From Polaromonas sp. (GTDB lineage: Bacteria; Pseudomonadota; Gammaproteobacteria; Burkholderiales; Burkholderiaceae_C), in assembly GCF_018780625.1 (NCBI RefSeq), contig NZ_JADMJK010000054.1, positions 77,437 through 125,509 on the forward strand: a stretch of DNA of 48,073 nt, in the 5' to 3' direction. The position numbers and the translations under genes are program-made. Positions 1-8,559 of the stretch are shown here, piece by piece. The notes beneath the pieces were generated by a model. The model made no database searches, was not told the DNA's origin, and saw only the letters and a program-made list of their open reading frames with translations. Positions within the stretch are counted from its first letter, which is position 1. Each line of letters begins with the position of its first letter.

Positions 1-144
1 GTGGCCCCGGCTGAAGGCGTTGTCGAAATCGGGCCGGATGCTGATCACCTGCTGATCGGCCACGGTGACCTTCAGGCCGCACATCCCTTCGCACAGCGGG
101 CAGGTACGGCGGTGGACGTAGGATTCTGGGTTTGAGGGGTTCAT
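1..144 (-). CDS. molybdopterin oxidoreductase, N-terminal fragment
   Basis: This is the first 48 codons of a gene that continues past the left edge of the window. The protein begins MNPSNPESYVHRRTCPLCEG and carries a Cys-x2-Cys-x3-Cys pattern at residues 15, 18 and 22. That pattern is the start of the 4Fe-4S cluster domain of bis-MGD molybdopterin oxidoreductases (formate dehydrogenase, assimilatory nitrate reductase and related enzymes). The next in-frame start upstream is blocked by a stop two codons after it, so ATG at 144 is the likely start. The substrate cannot be told from this fragment. It points away from the catabolic cluster and is separated from it by 238 bases. Confidence 0.75.
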   Translation of the reverse strand, partial: MNPSNPESYVHRRTCPLCEGMCGLKVTVADQQVISIRPDFDNAFSRGH

Positions 145-382
145 GCCATTCTCGGTAAAAAGAGTCGGCCTTCAGTCTAGGCAGACTGGCAGCGCAGCGC
201 GGGCTTGAGAACATCGCCCAAATGCACACCGGTAGCTTTGGGTCGCAGCGCTTTAGCTTGTGTCGATTGGGAAATGCTTTTCCAGGTTTCATCGATAGCG
301 CTTGTCCGCCATTAGCGCAAGGGCGTCCCGACAATGATTTGGCACCCGCAACGGCAGGTGCTTATTCACACGAGGACTGAAA

Positions 383-745
383 ATGACAACACGCACCCCC
401 CAGGAAATCCGTTCGTTTCTGCACCAGCAGGTCGAGTTCTGGAACGCTGGCAAGAAAGACGAAATGTTTGCCCTGTACCACGCCATGGTGCCCGGCAAGA
501 TGACCATTGAATATGTCGGCATTCCGGTGCTGGAAGGCTGGGCCGCGCTGGAAGACATGTGGCAGCGCTTTGCCGGCAAGGTCCACATCGACGTGAAGGA
601 GGTCATGGTGACCGGCAGCGAAGCCGCCTGCTATCACCACAACAAGACCATTGGCACCGACACCCCGGCCCGGCCCAGCATCGAGCTGTACAAGTTCGAC
701 GGCGACGATGTGCAGATCCGCTACTTCCACGCCGCATCGCTTTGA
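383..745 (+). CDS. SnoaL/NTF2-like small protein
   Basis: This 120-aa protein has the size and pattern of the NTF2-like cone fold: an N-terminal helix pair followed by strands with aromatic pocket residues. The family includes SnoaL-type cyclases, ketosteroid-isomerase-like enzymes and many uncharacterised ligand-binding proteins. No catalytic set can be assigned. It starts the plus-strand run and lies 12 bases before the ferredoxin reductase gene, so it is probably co-transcribed with it. It is one of three NTF2-fold genes in this end of the cluster, which suggests handling of a bulky hydrophobic intermediate. That role is inferred. Confidence 0.7.
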   Translation: MTTRTPQEIRSFLHQQVEFWNAGKKDEMFALYHAMVPGKMTIEYVGIPVLEGWAALEDMWQRFAGKVHIDVKEVMVTGSEAACYHHNKTIGTDTPARPSIELYKFDGDDVQIRYFHAASL

Positions 746-757
746 ACGCGGACGGCC

Positions 758-1534
758 ATGAGCAATCTGCACACCGAGCGTGTGGTGAGCGTCCACCACT
801 GGAACGACACGCTCTTCAGTTTCCGCACCACGCGCGAACCTTCGCTGCGCTTTGAAAACGGTCATTTCGTGATGGTCGGGCTGCCGGTCAACGGCAAGCC
901 GCTGCTGCGCGCCTACAGCATCGCCAGCTGCAACCATGAGGAACACCTGGAGTTCTTCAGCATCAAGGTGCAGGATGGGCCGCTGACCTCGCGGTTGCAG
1001 CACCTGTCCGTCGGCGACGAGGTGTTCGTCAGCAAAAAACCCACCGGCACGCTGGTGATCCACGACCTGCGGCCAGGCCGGCACCTGTACCTGTTCGCAA
1101 CCGGCACCGGGCTGGCGCCGTTCCTGTCGGTCATCCGTGATCCGGAAACGTACGAACGCTTTGAAAAAATCATTCTGGTGCATGGTGTGCGGCGGGTGGA
1201 CGAACTGGCTTACCGGCAGTTCATCACCGAGGACCTGCCTCGCCACGAAGCCTTGGGCGAGCTGCTGCACGGCAAGCTGATCTACCACCCCACCGTCACG
1301 CGTGAAGCTTTCCACAACCAGGGCCGCCTGACGGACATCATCGAGAACGGCTCGCTGTTCGAGGCCATCGGCTTGCCGCCGCTGGACCCGACGCTCGACC
1401 GCGCGATGCTGTGCGGCAGTCCGGCCATGCTGCAAGACTTGGGCGCCATGCTCGATGCACACGGTTTTTGCGCCTCGCCGCAAGTCGGGGTGCCGGGTGA
1501 CTACGTGCTGGAACGCGCGTTCGTTCAGAAGTGA
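758..1534 (+). CDS. fpr: ferredoxin--NADP+ reductase
   Basis: The 258-aa length is typical of subclass-I bacterial Fpr. The FAD-binding motif is seen as RAYSIAS near residue 52, followed by an NADP-binding half with GTGLAPFLSVIRDPE around residue 117 and the C-terminal VGVPGDYVLERAFV region ending the barrel. The enzyme moves electrons between NADP(H) and ferredoxin or flavodoxin. In this setting it could supply the P450 at 16994-18271, but no ferredoxin gene is visible in the window. It might instead be a housekeeping enzyme. It lies between an NTF2-like gene and a DUF1302 gene on the same strand. Confidence 0.85.
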   Translation: MSNLHTERVVSVHHWNDTLFSFRTTREPSLRFENGHFVMVGLPVNGKPLLRAYSIASCNHEEHLEFFSIKVQDGPLTSRLQHLSVGDEVFVSKKPTGTLVIHDLRPGRHLYLFATGTGLAPFLSVIRDPETYERFEKIILVHGVRRVDELAYRQFITEDLPRHEALGELLHGKLIYHPTVTREAFHNQGRLTDIIENGSLFEAIGLPPLDPTLDRAMLCGSPAMLQDLGAMLDAHGFCASPQVGVPGDYVLERAFVQK

Positions 1535-1645
1535 AGCGCCAAAGACACTTTTTGCATTTCATCAGTAGCAACGGCGCGCGACAGCGGGCCTGCACCGCCG
1601 GATGATGAGACCGCCGAAACCACACAACAACGAGGAGACAACCCC

Positions 1646-3304
1646 ATGCGCATCCGCTTTCGCCATTCCCCGGCCTTGACCGCGATCTCGCTTGCCGTTC
1701 TGGCCGCATCAGGCAGTGCCAATGCTATCGAGATCGACACTGGCAACCCGGATCTCACGCTGCGCGCCGACACCACCGTGCGCTACAACCTTGGCGTACG
1801 CACCGAAAAACAGGACAGCCGTATCCTGAACAACCCGACCTACGACGAGTCTGACAGCAAGTTCGACAAGGGCGACATCGTGACCAACCGGCTCGATCTT
1901 CTGGGCGAACTGGACCTCAACTACAAGAACCAGTTCGGCGCGCGCGTCAGCGGCGCCTTCTGGAACGACCAGGCCTACCACGACACCAGCGTGCGCACCG
2001 TCGCGCCGGGCTTTTCCTCCAGCTACCTCGGCAACCGCTACAACGACACCGTCAAGCGCTACGTGGCCGGGCCTTCGGGCGAGGTACTCGACGCCTTTGT
2101 CTGGAGCAACTTTCGCCTGGGCGAGACCCCGGTCAACGTCAAGATCGGGCGCCATACCAATTACTGGGGCGAAGGATTGCTGTTCGGCGCCCATGCGATT
2201 TCCTATTCGCAGGCGCCCGCCGACGGCGTGAAGGCATCGACCAGCCCGGGCATCGAGACCAAGGAAGTGTTCTTGCCGCTCGGCCAGATTGCCGCCCGCG
2301 CCCAGGTCACCGACAGCCTGAGCGTGGCCGGCCAGTATTTCTACGAATGGAAAAACACGCGCCTGCCTTATGGCGGCACCTACTTTGCGCCAGCCGACAT
2401 GCTGTTCGAGGGGCCAGACAGACTGCCGGTGGCGGCCAATGGCGCTGCGTTTTCGAGGCTGGATTCGGTCAAGCCCAGGCAGTCGGGCAACTGGGGCGTA
2501 AGCGCCAAGTACAACGCTGAGGTGATTGAATCGACGCTCGGGCTGTACTACCGGCGCTTTGACGATTATCAGCCCTGGCTCTCGCCGCAGGTGCTAGGCG
2601 CACAGGGCGCCTACCGCCTGGCGTATCCCAAAAATATCTCGCTTGTCGGCGCCAGCCTGGCGCGCGTGATCGGGCCGGTCAGTGTCGGCTCCGAACTGTC
2701 AATGCGCAAGGACGGTGCGCTCAATGCCACCGGCATCAGCGCCGCCGACAACGAAGGACCGCGCGGCGACACGCTGCATGCCATCGTCAACGGCGTCATG
2801 CTGTTTCCCAAAACCGCGCTGTTCGACACCGCCAGCCTGGCCGCCGAATTCGCCTACAGCCGCTTGCTGCGCGTGAATTCGCATGAAGAACTGTTCAAAG
2901 GCGTGGGCTACGGCGCCTGCCGCGCACTGGAAACACCCGGCGTGGTCGGTTCGGGTAGCAAAGCGGACGGTTGCTCCAGCAAAAATTATGCAGCAGTGGC
3001 GGTCAACTTCACGCCGCAGTGGCTGCAGATCCGGCCGTCGTGGGACATGGACTTGCCGCTGTCCATCAACTACGGCATCAAGGGCAATGCCGCCAGCGCC
3101 GGCGGCGGCAGCGAAAAGGCGCTGACCTATGCCATCGGCATCAAGCTGACCTATGGCCAGCGGCATGAGTTCACGCTGCGCTACGCCGACGCACTGGCCC
3201 GGCCGAAATACAACCCCGGCGGCACCGCCCTGCTGGGCGGCAACGGCAGCGTCGGCAACACCGACCGGGGCTGGCTGGCCTTCACCTACAAAACCGGCTT
3301 TTGA
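1646..3304 (+). CDS. DUF1302 outer-membrane protein (copy 1)
   Basis: This 552-aa secreted protein has a Sec signal peptide cleaved after about residue 27 (GSANA|IEID) and ends in phenylalanine (TYKTGF), the usual C-terminal signature of an outer-membrane beta-barrel. The alternating glycine/aromatic strand pattern fits a barrel. DUF1302 proteins are commonly encoded next to DUF1329 proteins in catabolic clusters of Burkholderiales and Pseudomonas and are thought to handle hydrophobic substrates at the envelope; their exact function is not established. A strong ribosome site (GAGGAGACAACCCC) precedes the ATG. It is a close paralogue of 28099-29790, sharing for example ILNNPTYDESD, so the cluster holds two complete DUF1302-DUF1329 pairs. 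Confidence 0.85.
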   Translation: MRIRFRHSPALTAISLAVLAASGSANAIEIDTGNPDLTLRADTTVRYNLGVRTEKQDSRILNNPTYDESDSKFDKGDIVTNRLDLLGELDLNYKNQFGARVSGAFWNDQAYHDTSVRTVAPGFSSSYLGNRYNDTVKRYVAGPSGEVLDAFVWSNFRLGETPVNVKIGRHTNYWGEGLLFGAHAISYSQAPADGVKASTSPGIETKEVFLPLGQIAARAQVTDSLSVAGQYFYEWKNTRLPYGGTYFAPADMLFEGPDRLPVAANGAAFSRLDSVKPRQSGNWGVSAKYNAEVIESTLGLYYRRFDDYQPWLSPQVLGAQGAYRLAYPKNISLVGASLARVIGPVSVGSELSMRKDGALNATGISAADNEGPRGDTLHAIVNGVMLFPKTALFDTASLAAEFAYSRLLRVNSHEELFKGVGYGACRALETPGVVGSGSKADGCSSKNYAAVAVNFTPQWLQIRPSWDMDLPLSINYGIKGNAASAGGGSEKALTYAIGIKLTYGQRHEFTLRYADALARPKYNPGGTALLGGNGSVGNTDRGWLAFTYKTGF

Positions 3305-3337
3305 AGCCAATTCAATACCGACAGGAGACATTCAAAA

Positions 3338-4702
3338 ATGAAACACATCGCTCTAGCCGTCGTCATGCTGACGGGCCTGCTCACCGCTGCCCATGCCGAG
3401 GTCTCTCCGGAAGAAGCCAAGCAACTGGGCGGCACGCTCACGCGCTTTGGCGCCATCAAGGCCGGCAATAAGGAAGGCACGATTCCGGAGTACACCGGCG
3501 CGCCGGTCAAGATTCCTGCCGATTACAAGCCGGGCAGCGGCATCTACACCGACCCCTTCCGCGCCGAGAAGCCGCTCTACCGCATTGATGCGAAAAACGT
3601 TGATCAGCATGCGGACAAGCTGACCGAAGGCCAGAAATACCTGCTCAAAAAGAACCCGACCACCTATTACATCGACGTTTACCCAACCCACCGCACCGAG
3701 ACGTTCCCGGAAAAGGTGCTCAAGGCCAACGAGCGCAACGCCGTCGCCTGCAAGGGATTGAAGAACTACGACGCCATCGACGTCGCCTGCCGGGGCGGGC
3801 TGCCCTTCCCGATTCCGAAGAACGGCTACGAAGTGATGTGGAACCAGCATGTGCGCTACCAGGGTGAAGGCGTCATGTTCAACCCGTCGCAGCGCGGCTG
3901 GCTGGTCGATTCCACGGGCCGCCCGACCATGACCTCGGAGCAGCTGGCGCGCACCGAATTTCCCTACTACCAGACCGAGCAGGCCGACCGCGATCCGCAG
4001 ATGTACTTGCGGACTTACGCCATCACGCGCGCGCCGGCACGGCTGGCCGGCGTGGGCAGCGGCATTGCCGATTACCTCGACATGGACCAGAAGCCGCGCC
4101 GCGCCTGGGGCTACACACCAGGCCAGCGCCGCGTGCGGCTGGCCCCGGAATTTGCCTACGACACACCCATCGCCAGCCTGGGCGGCCTGTCGCTGTTTGA
4201 CGAGTTGTGGTTGTTCTCCGGCAAGATGGACCGCTTTGACTTCAAGCTGGTCGGCAAGAAGGAAATGGTCCTGCCCTACAACAGCTACAAGTATTACTTC
4301 GGCTGCAAGGCCGAGGCCAAGCTGATGCCGTTCCACGTTGACCCGGCCTGCGAACGATCCGAGTTGCACCGCGTATGGGTGGTCGAAGCCACCTTGAAAC
4401 CCGGACAGCGCCACGTCTATTCAAAACGCGTGTACTACATCGACGAAGACGGCTACGGCGCCGGCATGTTCGACGCTTTCGACCAGAGCGGCAACCTGTA
4501 CCGCGCCATGTTCAACCTGAACGTGCCTTTCTACGATTTTGGCTTTGTCTATGCAGGCGCCAGCATCACCTACGACTTCAACAAGGGCATGTACGGCACG
4601 GTCGCCGACGCCAGCGTCGGCGGCATGCATTACTCGCCAGCGCCTCTGTCCGAGCGCGACATGGGCGCGGACGCGACGATGATGCGGGAAAGCGTGCGCT
4701 AA
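3338..4702 (+). CDS. DUF1329 envelope protein (copy 1)
   Basis: The 454-aa protein has a signal peptide (MKHIALAVVMLTGLLTAAHA, cleavage near residue 20) followed by the mature start EVSPEEAKQLGGTLTRFGA, which is typical of DUF1329. The family has a LolA/LolB-like sandwich fold by prediction and is usually paired with DUF1302; together they probably form a periplasm-to-outer-membrane route for a hydrophobic compound. No lipobox is visible, so it is probably soluble in the periplasm. It starts 33 bases after the DUF1302 gene and is 4 bases before the next gene, indicating one transcript. Its paralogue is 26702-28069, with shared blocks such as IKAGNKEGTIPEYTG. Confidence 0.85.
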   Translation: MKHIALAVVMLTGLLTAAHAEVSPEEAKQLGGTLTRFGAIKAGNKEGTIPEYTGAPVKIPADYKPGSGIYTDPFRAEKPLYRIDAKNVDQHADKLTEGQKYLLKKNPTTYYIDVYPTHRTETFPEKVLKANERNAVACKGLKNYDAIDVACRGGLPFPIPKNGYEVMWNQHVRYQGEGVMFNPSQRGWLVDSTGRPTMTSEQLARTEFPYYQTEQADRDPQMYLRTYAITRAPARLAGVGSGIADYLDMDQKPRRAWGYTPGQRRVRLAPEFAYDTPIASLGGLSLFDELWLFSGKMDRFDFKLVGKKEMVLPYNSYKYYFGCKAEAKLMPFHVDPACERSELHRVWVVEATLKPGQRHVYSKRVYYIDEDGYGAGMFDAFDQSGNLYRAMFNLNVPFYDFGFVYAGASITYDFNKGMYGTVADASVGGMHYSPAPLSERDMGADATMMRESVR

Positions 4703-4706
4703 AGCC

Positions 4707-5129
4707 ATGAACCGGATCACCAACACCAACAAGCAGGTGGCCGCCGCTTTCCTGCAGGCCATCGAGGACGGCGATGCGACGGCCCTGGAGGCGCTGCTGG
4801 CTCCTTCCTTCCATTGGTGGGTGGCTGGCTGGGGCGATCGCACCCGCGCCGAACTGCTTGGCGCACTGTCGCGAACCATGGCCGCTTTCCCCAGCCGGCG
4901 CCTGACAACCATTGGCGTGACCGCCGAGGGCGAGCGGGTGGCGGTGGAGGCCGAGGGCCGCTTCGAGCGCCCTGGGCTGGTTTACGCCAACACCTACCAC
5001 TACCTGTTCATCCTTCAGGATGGACGCATCACCAGCGGCCGCGAGTATTTCGACACGGCCGTCGCCCGCGCGGCATTCGGATCGCCACTACCCTCACCAT
5101 CCCAAGAAGGAAATCACCATGAGCAATGA
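4707..5129 (+). CDS. NTF2-like (ketosteroid isomerase-like) protein
   Basis: This 140-aa protein has the NTF2/SnoaL layout: an N-terminal helix (QVAAAFLQAIEDGDATALEAL), a strand with paired tryptophans (FHWWVAGWG) and a C-terminal strand ending ITSGREYFDT. It resembles the ketosteroid isomerase-like family, but I cannot point to the isomerase Tyr/Asp set. It begins 4 bases after the DUF1329 stop and overlaps the next gene by 11 bases, so translation is probably coupled. The function is unknown; a ligand-binding, isomerase or cyclase role on the cluster's intermediate is possible. Confidence 0.7.
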   Translation: MNRITNTNKQVAAAFLQAIEDGDATALEALLAPSFHWWVAGWGDRTRAELLGALSRTMAAFPSRRLTTIGVTAEGERVAVEAEGRFERPGLVYANTYHYLFILQDGRITSGREYFDTAVARAAFGSPLPSPSQEGNHHEQ

Positions 5130-5538
5130 AGACATCGTCCGCCGTTTCATCGACGCCTTCCGCAAAACCTGGCCTGTTGACATGGACGCGGCGCTGGCGC
5201 CGTTGGCCGAGGATGCGACCTATCAGATCATCGTGCCGTCCATACCACCCATCAAGGGCCGGGCCGCCATCAAGGCCGAGCTGGAGCACATGCAAATCCG
5301 CGTCAAGCAGCAGCGGCACGACATGAAGGCCGTGGCCGCCAGCGGAAACACCGTGTTCACCGAACGGGTTGACTACTCGTTCAGCAAGGGGAAATGGGTG
5401 TCCATTCCGCTAGTGGCCGTGTTCCAGCTCAATGACGCCGGTGAAATCACCACTTGGCGCGAATTCCTCGACCCCTCGGCCGTGGCCGAGCAGCACGGCA
5501 TGACGCTGGACGAGTTGCGCGGCTCACTCGCCGCTTGA
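5119..5538 (+). CDS. limonene-1,2-epoxide hydrolase family protein
   Basis: The 139-aa protein is the size of limonene epoxide hydrolase (LEH), which opens epoxides with water using an Arg-Asp-Asp triad. All three residues are in the expected contexts: R83 and D85 in TERVDYSF, and D118 in WREFLDPS. The LEH-like N-terminus (MSNEDIVRRFIDAF) supports the start at 5119, which has AAGAAGG upstream and overlaps the previous gene by 11 bases; a longer in-frame reading from 5020 would run far into that gene. An epoxide hydrolase fits a pathway that includes a P450. The 3' end overlaps the convergent AraC gene by 15 bases. The substrate is unknown. Confidence 0.75.
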   Translation: MSNEDIVRRFIDAFRKTWPVDMDAALAPLAEDATYQIIVPSIPPIKGRAAIKAELEHMQIRVKQQRHDMKAVAASGNTVFTERVDYSFSKGKWVSIPLVAVFQLNDAGEITTWREFLDPSAVAEQHGMTLDELRGSLAA

Positions 5539-6465
5539 TTCCGGCTGCGCCGCCAGCATGCCGCTGGATTCGCGGTACTGCTGGGGGCGCATGCCAGTCG
5601 CCTTGCGAAAGGCCGCCGTGAAGGCCGAGGCGCTCTCAAAACCGCTGCGCCCGGCCACCTGCTTGATCAGCAGGCGCGAGTCGGACAGCAGCAGCTTGGC
5701 CTTGGCAATGTGCGCGCTGGCGACGAAGCTGCGCAGGGTCACGCCGACGGTGTTCCTGAACATCGCGGGCAGCTCGCGGCTTGGCAGCCCGCAGGCGGCG
5801 GCCAGCGCTTGCAGCGGCACACCGTCGGGCAGGGCCTGCTCGATCAGGTCCTTCACCACCGCCAATTGCCGGGCGCTAAGCTTGCCCATGCCCATGCCCG
5901 CGCCGATGTCGGGTGGACGCGCACCGAAATGCCGCTGCGTTTCAAGCGCCAGCATGGTCAGCATGGTCGTGATTTGAAGCTGGCTGGCAAACGAGGGCTG
6001 GCGCAGTTCCTGGTAAAGCCAGCCCATGGTTGTTTCCAGCCGGTCATTTCTAAGATCGAGTGCCGCCAGGGGGTTCACGCCCCGCCAGTCCCAGAACGCG
6101 CTGTCCAGCAGGCCCAGGCTGACCGGGTCGAACATGCAGACGATGGAGCGCACCTGGCCACGCGACCATTGCATGTCCAGCGACGTCATGGGCGCCACGA
6201 AATTAAGCCGTCCCACCGTGCTGCGCGCCCCACGCTCGCCGGCCACGGTGTAGTGGGCAGCTTGACCGGTGGGCTCGTCGATCAGCAACTCGACGGTACA
6301 ACGGGCGCCCGTCTGCACCAGTGACTGACCGCCGCAGGGCCAGTGCACGTCTTGCACGCGGACCTCGAAGGCAGGGTCGATACGCCGCGCCGCGATCGAA
6401 CGAACGTGCGAAAAGTCGGCCCCGGAGGCGATCCGGGCATTTTCCGTGTCACAGATTTCTTGCAT
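5524..6465 (-). CDS. AraC-family regulator (copy 1)
   Basis: This 313-aa protein has a C-terminal AraC/XylS double helix-turn-helix: first helix region near LQALAAACGLPSRELPAMF, second ending SASAFTAAFRKATGMRPQQY. The N-terminal ~190 residues form a ligand-sensing domain of the AraC-binding-like type, with NFVAPMTSLDMQWSRGQ. I chose ATG at 6465 because GGGAGGAA lies upstream and the matching AraC paralogue (9960-10877) starts at a similar point. It is transcribed divergently from X1 (6660), with a 194-base shared regulatory gap, so it is probably the activator of the X1-SDR-MFS operon. Its last 15 bases overlap the LEH-like gene tail to tail. Confidence 0.85.
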   Translation of the reverse strand: MQEICDTENARIASGADFSHVRSIAARRIDPAFEVRVQDVHWPCGGQSLVQTGARCTVELLIDEPTGQAAHYTVAGERGARSTVGRLNFVAPMTSLDMQWSRGQVRSIVCMFDPVSLGLLDSAFWDWRGVNPLAALDLRNDRLETTMGWLYQELRQPSFASQLQITTMLTMLALETQRHFGARPPDIGAGMGMGKLSARQLAVVKDLIEQALPDGVPLQALAAACGLPSRELPAMFRNTVGVTLRSFVASAHIAKAKLLLSDSRLLIKQVAGRSGFESASAFTAAFRKATGMRPQQYRESSGMLAAQPESSGE

Positions 6466-6659
6466 TTTTAAACCATTCCTCCCGATACTGAGCCCATCCG
6501 GGAGCAAAGAAAAGAGGGGAAAACACCGCCTGCAACTCATCGACACCTTCACTCACTTCGTCGAGACGGGCGCGAACCCAAAAACACACAGAAGGCACGA
6601 TCATTGGCAAAACATTGCCGCGCCACCAGCGCCGCCCCTCCCGCTCTTGAAAGACCACC

Positions 6660-7700
6660 ATGAAAACATTTCCCCGACTCCCCGAACGCGGCGACTTCGC
6701 CTTCCAGATGATGGTCGCCCCGTACCGCACCACCGGCGCTGCCATGCATGACCTGCGCGGCTTCTACGGCCTGCACCTGAGCAAGACCATGCCGTTTGGC
6801 TGCCTGCGCGACGACGAAGGCGCGATGTACTCGGTGGTGCGCTCGGTCAATTCGCCCACTGGCACGCCCAACGCCACCAAGTTTGTCTATCAAAGCACCC
6901 GCGTCGATGGCAAGACGCTGCGCATGGACAAGCCGCGCATGGCCGCCCAGGCGCAAACGCTGATGCCCACCCGCGCCCTGGAAGGCGACACCGCCGTCTG
7001 GACCAGCCTGCCCGACGAGCCGTCGGAACCCGGCAATGCCTGGAAGTTAGAGGCCTCGGGCGAGCACATGCACTGGGTCGAGGACGGCCTGTTCGACATC
7101 CGGGGCCGCATCATCGGCCCCGGCATGCAGTGGTACCTGCCCGGCGCGGACTGGGGCACGTTCTATCTGTCGCAGCACTACGACGTCAGCGGCACCTGCG
7201 AGGGCCGCCAGGTCAAGGGCATCATGGCGGTCGAGCAGTCCTACATGGCAGAAGGCGGCCAGGTGCATTCGAAGAAGTGCCTGATCGTCAACAACAGGAA
7301 GCATGTGGTCTGGTGCGCCTTTGCCAATGTCTATGCCGACGGCAGCATCGAGGCCGGCACCTTCCTGGTCGGCCATGAAAACCTCGGCTTTGCTTTCATC
7401 ACGAATGAAAAGGGCGAGGCGCGCACCACCACCGACATCGAGGCGCTGGTCAAGCACAAGGCAAGCGGCTACTTCGTCGATACCGCCCGCGTCATCATCG
7501 AAGGCAAGGACGAATGGGAATTCCTGCCCGACGCCAAGGGCGAGATGGTGGACTTCCTGGGCGGCTTCCCGCCCACCGCGCAGCAGGAAGGCCGCTGGCG
7601 CCGGGTCGGCGACACCCGCGTGCCGGATCGCTGGTTTGCCTGGGGCGAGACCGACCAGCGCAACGGCACGGCGCGCAATGTGCTGGGACTGGACATCTGA
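6660..7700 (+). CDS. uncharacterised ~345-aa protein X1
   Basis: I do not recognise a named family in this 346-aa protein. It has no signal peptide or membrane segment. It is a full-length paralogue of 18302-19333: both share ERGDF at the N-terminus, MQWYLPG, DWGTFY, SGTCEGR, MAEGG, RTTTDIE and FVGGFP/FLGGFP-type blocks, and a C-terminal NGTARNVLG. The many tryptophans, aromatic residues and short strands suggest an all-beta fold, perhaps lipocalin/AttH-CrtC-like. That is a guess from pattern only. It opens an X1-SDR-MFS operon (2-base gap to the SDR gene) opposite an AraC gene. It may bind or convert the pathway substrate. Confidence 0.75.
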   Translation: MKTFPRLPERGDFAFQMMVAPYRTTGAAMHDLRGFYGLHLSKTMPFGCLRDDEGAMYSVVRSVNSPTGTPNATKFVYQSTRVDGKTLRMDKPRMAAQAQTLMPTRALEGDTAVWTSLPDEPSEPGNAWKLEASGEHMHWVEDGLFDIRGRIIGPGMQWYLPGADWGTFYLSQHYDVSGTCEGRQVKGIMAVEQSYMAEGGQVHSKKCLIVNNRKHVVWCAFANVYADGSIEAGTFLVGHENLGFAFITNEKGEARTTTDIEALVKHKASGYFVDTARVIIEGKDEWEFLPDAKGEMVDFLGGFPPTAQQEGRWRRVGDTRVPDRWFAWGETDQRNGTARNVLGLDI

Positions 7701-7701
7701 C

Positions 7702-8559
7702 ATGGCCACCGTGATACAACCCTCCGCTCCACAACCCCTGAGCCGTCCCGGCCCGCACCTGGGCCGCTTCCAGGGCCAGGTCGCCATCGTCACCGGCGGC
7801 GCATCGGGCATCGGGGAAGCCACCTGCCGGCGCCTGGCCGCCGAGGGCGCCACCGTCGTCGTGGCCGACGTGAACGGCGAGCGCGCCGAAGCGGTCGCCG
7901 CCGAGCTGGGCAACCACAGCCGGGCGCAGCAGTTCGATGCCGCCGATGTGACCTCGATCGAGCGCCTGGTTCTGGGCACCATCGAGCGTTTTGGCCGGCT
8001 GGACGTGCTGCACAACAATGCCGCCCTCACCTCGCCCGCCCTGCATGCCAAGGACACCAACGCCATCGACATCAGCTTTGAGACCTGGGATCTCGTCATG
8101 GGTGCCAACCTGCGCGCTTACCTGGCCGGCTGCAAATACGCCCTGCCGACCATGATCAAGCAGGGCTCTGGCGCCATCGTCAACACTGCCTCCACTGGCG
8201 CTTTTTCGGGCGACATCACCCGCATGGCTTATACCGTTTCCAAGGCCGCCATCATTGGGCTTACCCGGCAGATCGCCACTCACCACGGCCCGCAGGGCAT
8301 CCGCTGCAATGCCGTGGCCCCTGGCCTGGTCCTGTCGGCCGGCTCCCTGGCCACGGTTCCGAACGTGATCAAAGTCATGCAGCGCCACTTGCTGACGCCG
8401 GAGATCGGCGAGCCGGAAGACCTGGCGGCGCTTGTGTGCTTCCTGGCGTCGAGCGAGGCGCGCTACATCAATGGCCAGACCTACATTGCCGACGGCGGCA
8501 TGCTGGCGCACAACCCGGCCATGGCCGACCTGATCGATCTGGCGGCGCGCGGTGGCTGA
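7702..8559 (+). CDS. short-chain dehydrogenase/reductase
   Basis: The 285-aa classical SDR has the cofactor motif TGGASGIG at residues 31-38 and the catalytic set S164, Y177 and K181 (YTVSK). An aspartate at the end of strand 2 (residue 56) suggests NAD(H) preference. Family members interconvert alcohols and ketones. The ATG at 7702 begins 1 base after the X1 stop codon. The C-terminus ends in an SDR-typical ADGGMLAHNP block. The gene overlaps the following MFS gene by 8 bases. It is expected to oxidise a hydroxyl produced in the pathway. Confidence 0.88.
   Translation: MATVIQPSAPQPLSRPGPHLGRFQGQVAIVTGGASGIGEATCRRLAAEGATVVVADVNGERAEAVAAELGNHSRAQQFDAADVTSIERLVLGTIERFGRLDVLHNNAALTSPALHAKDTNAIDISFETWDLVMGANLRAYLAGCKYALPTMIKQGSGAIVNTASTGAFSGDITRMAYTVSKAAIIGLTRQIATHHGPQGIRCNAVAPGLVLSAGSLATVPNVIKVMQRHLLTPEIGEPEDLAALVCFLASSEARYINGQTYIADGGMLAHNPAMADLIDLAARGG

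Noticed and set aside
337-365. TTGGCAC followed by GGCA as a sigma-54 promoter before the first NTF2 gene
   Set aside because: The GG to GC spacing is wrong by one base and the -12 element does not fit TTGCW.
362-1483. Long open frames antisense to the Fpr gene and elsewhere opposite real genes
   Set aside because: These are shadows expected in GC-rich DNA; they lack ribosome sites and domain patterns.
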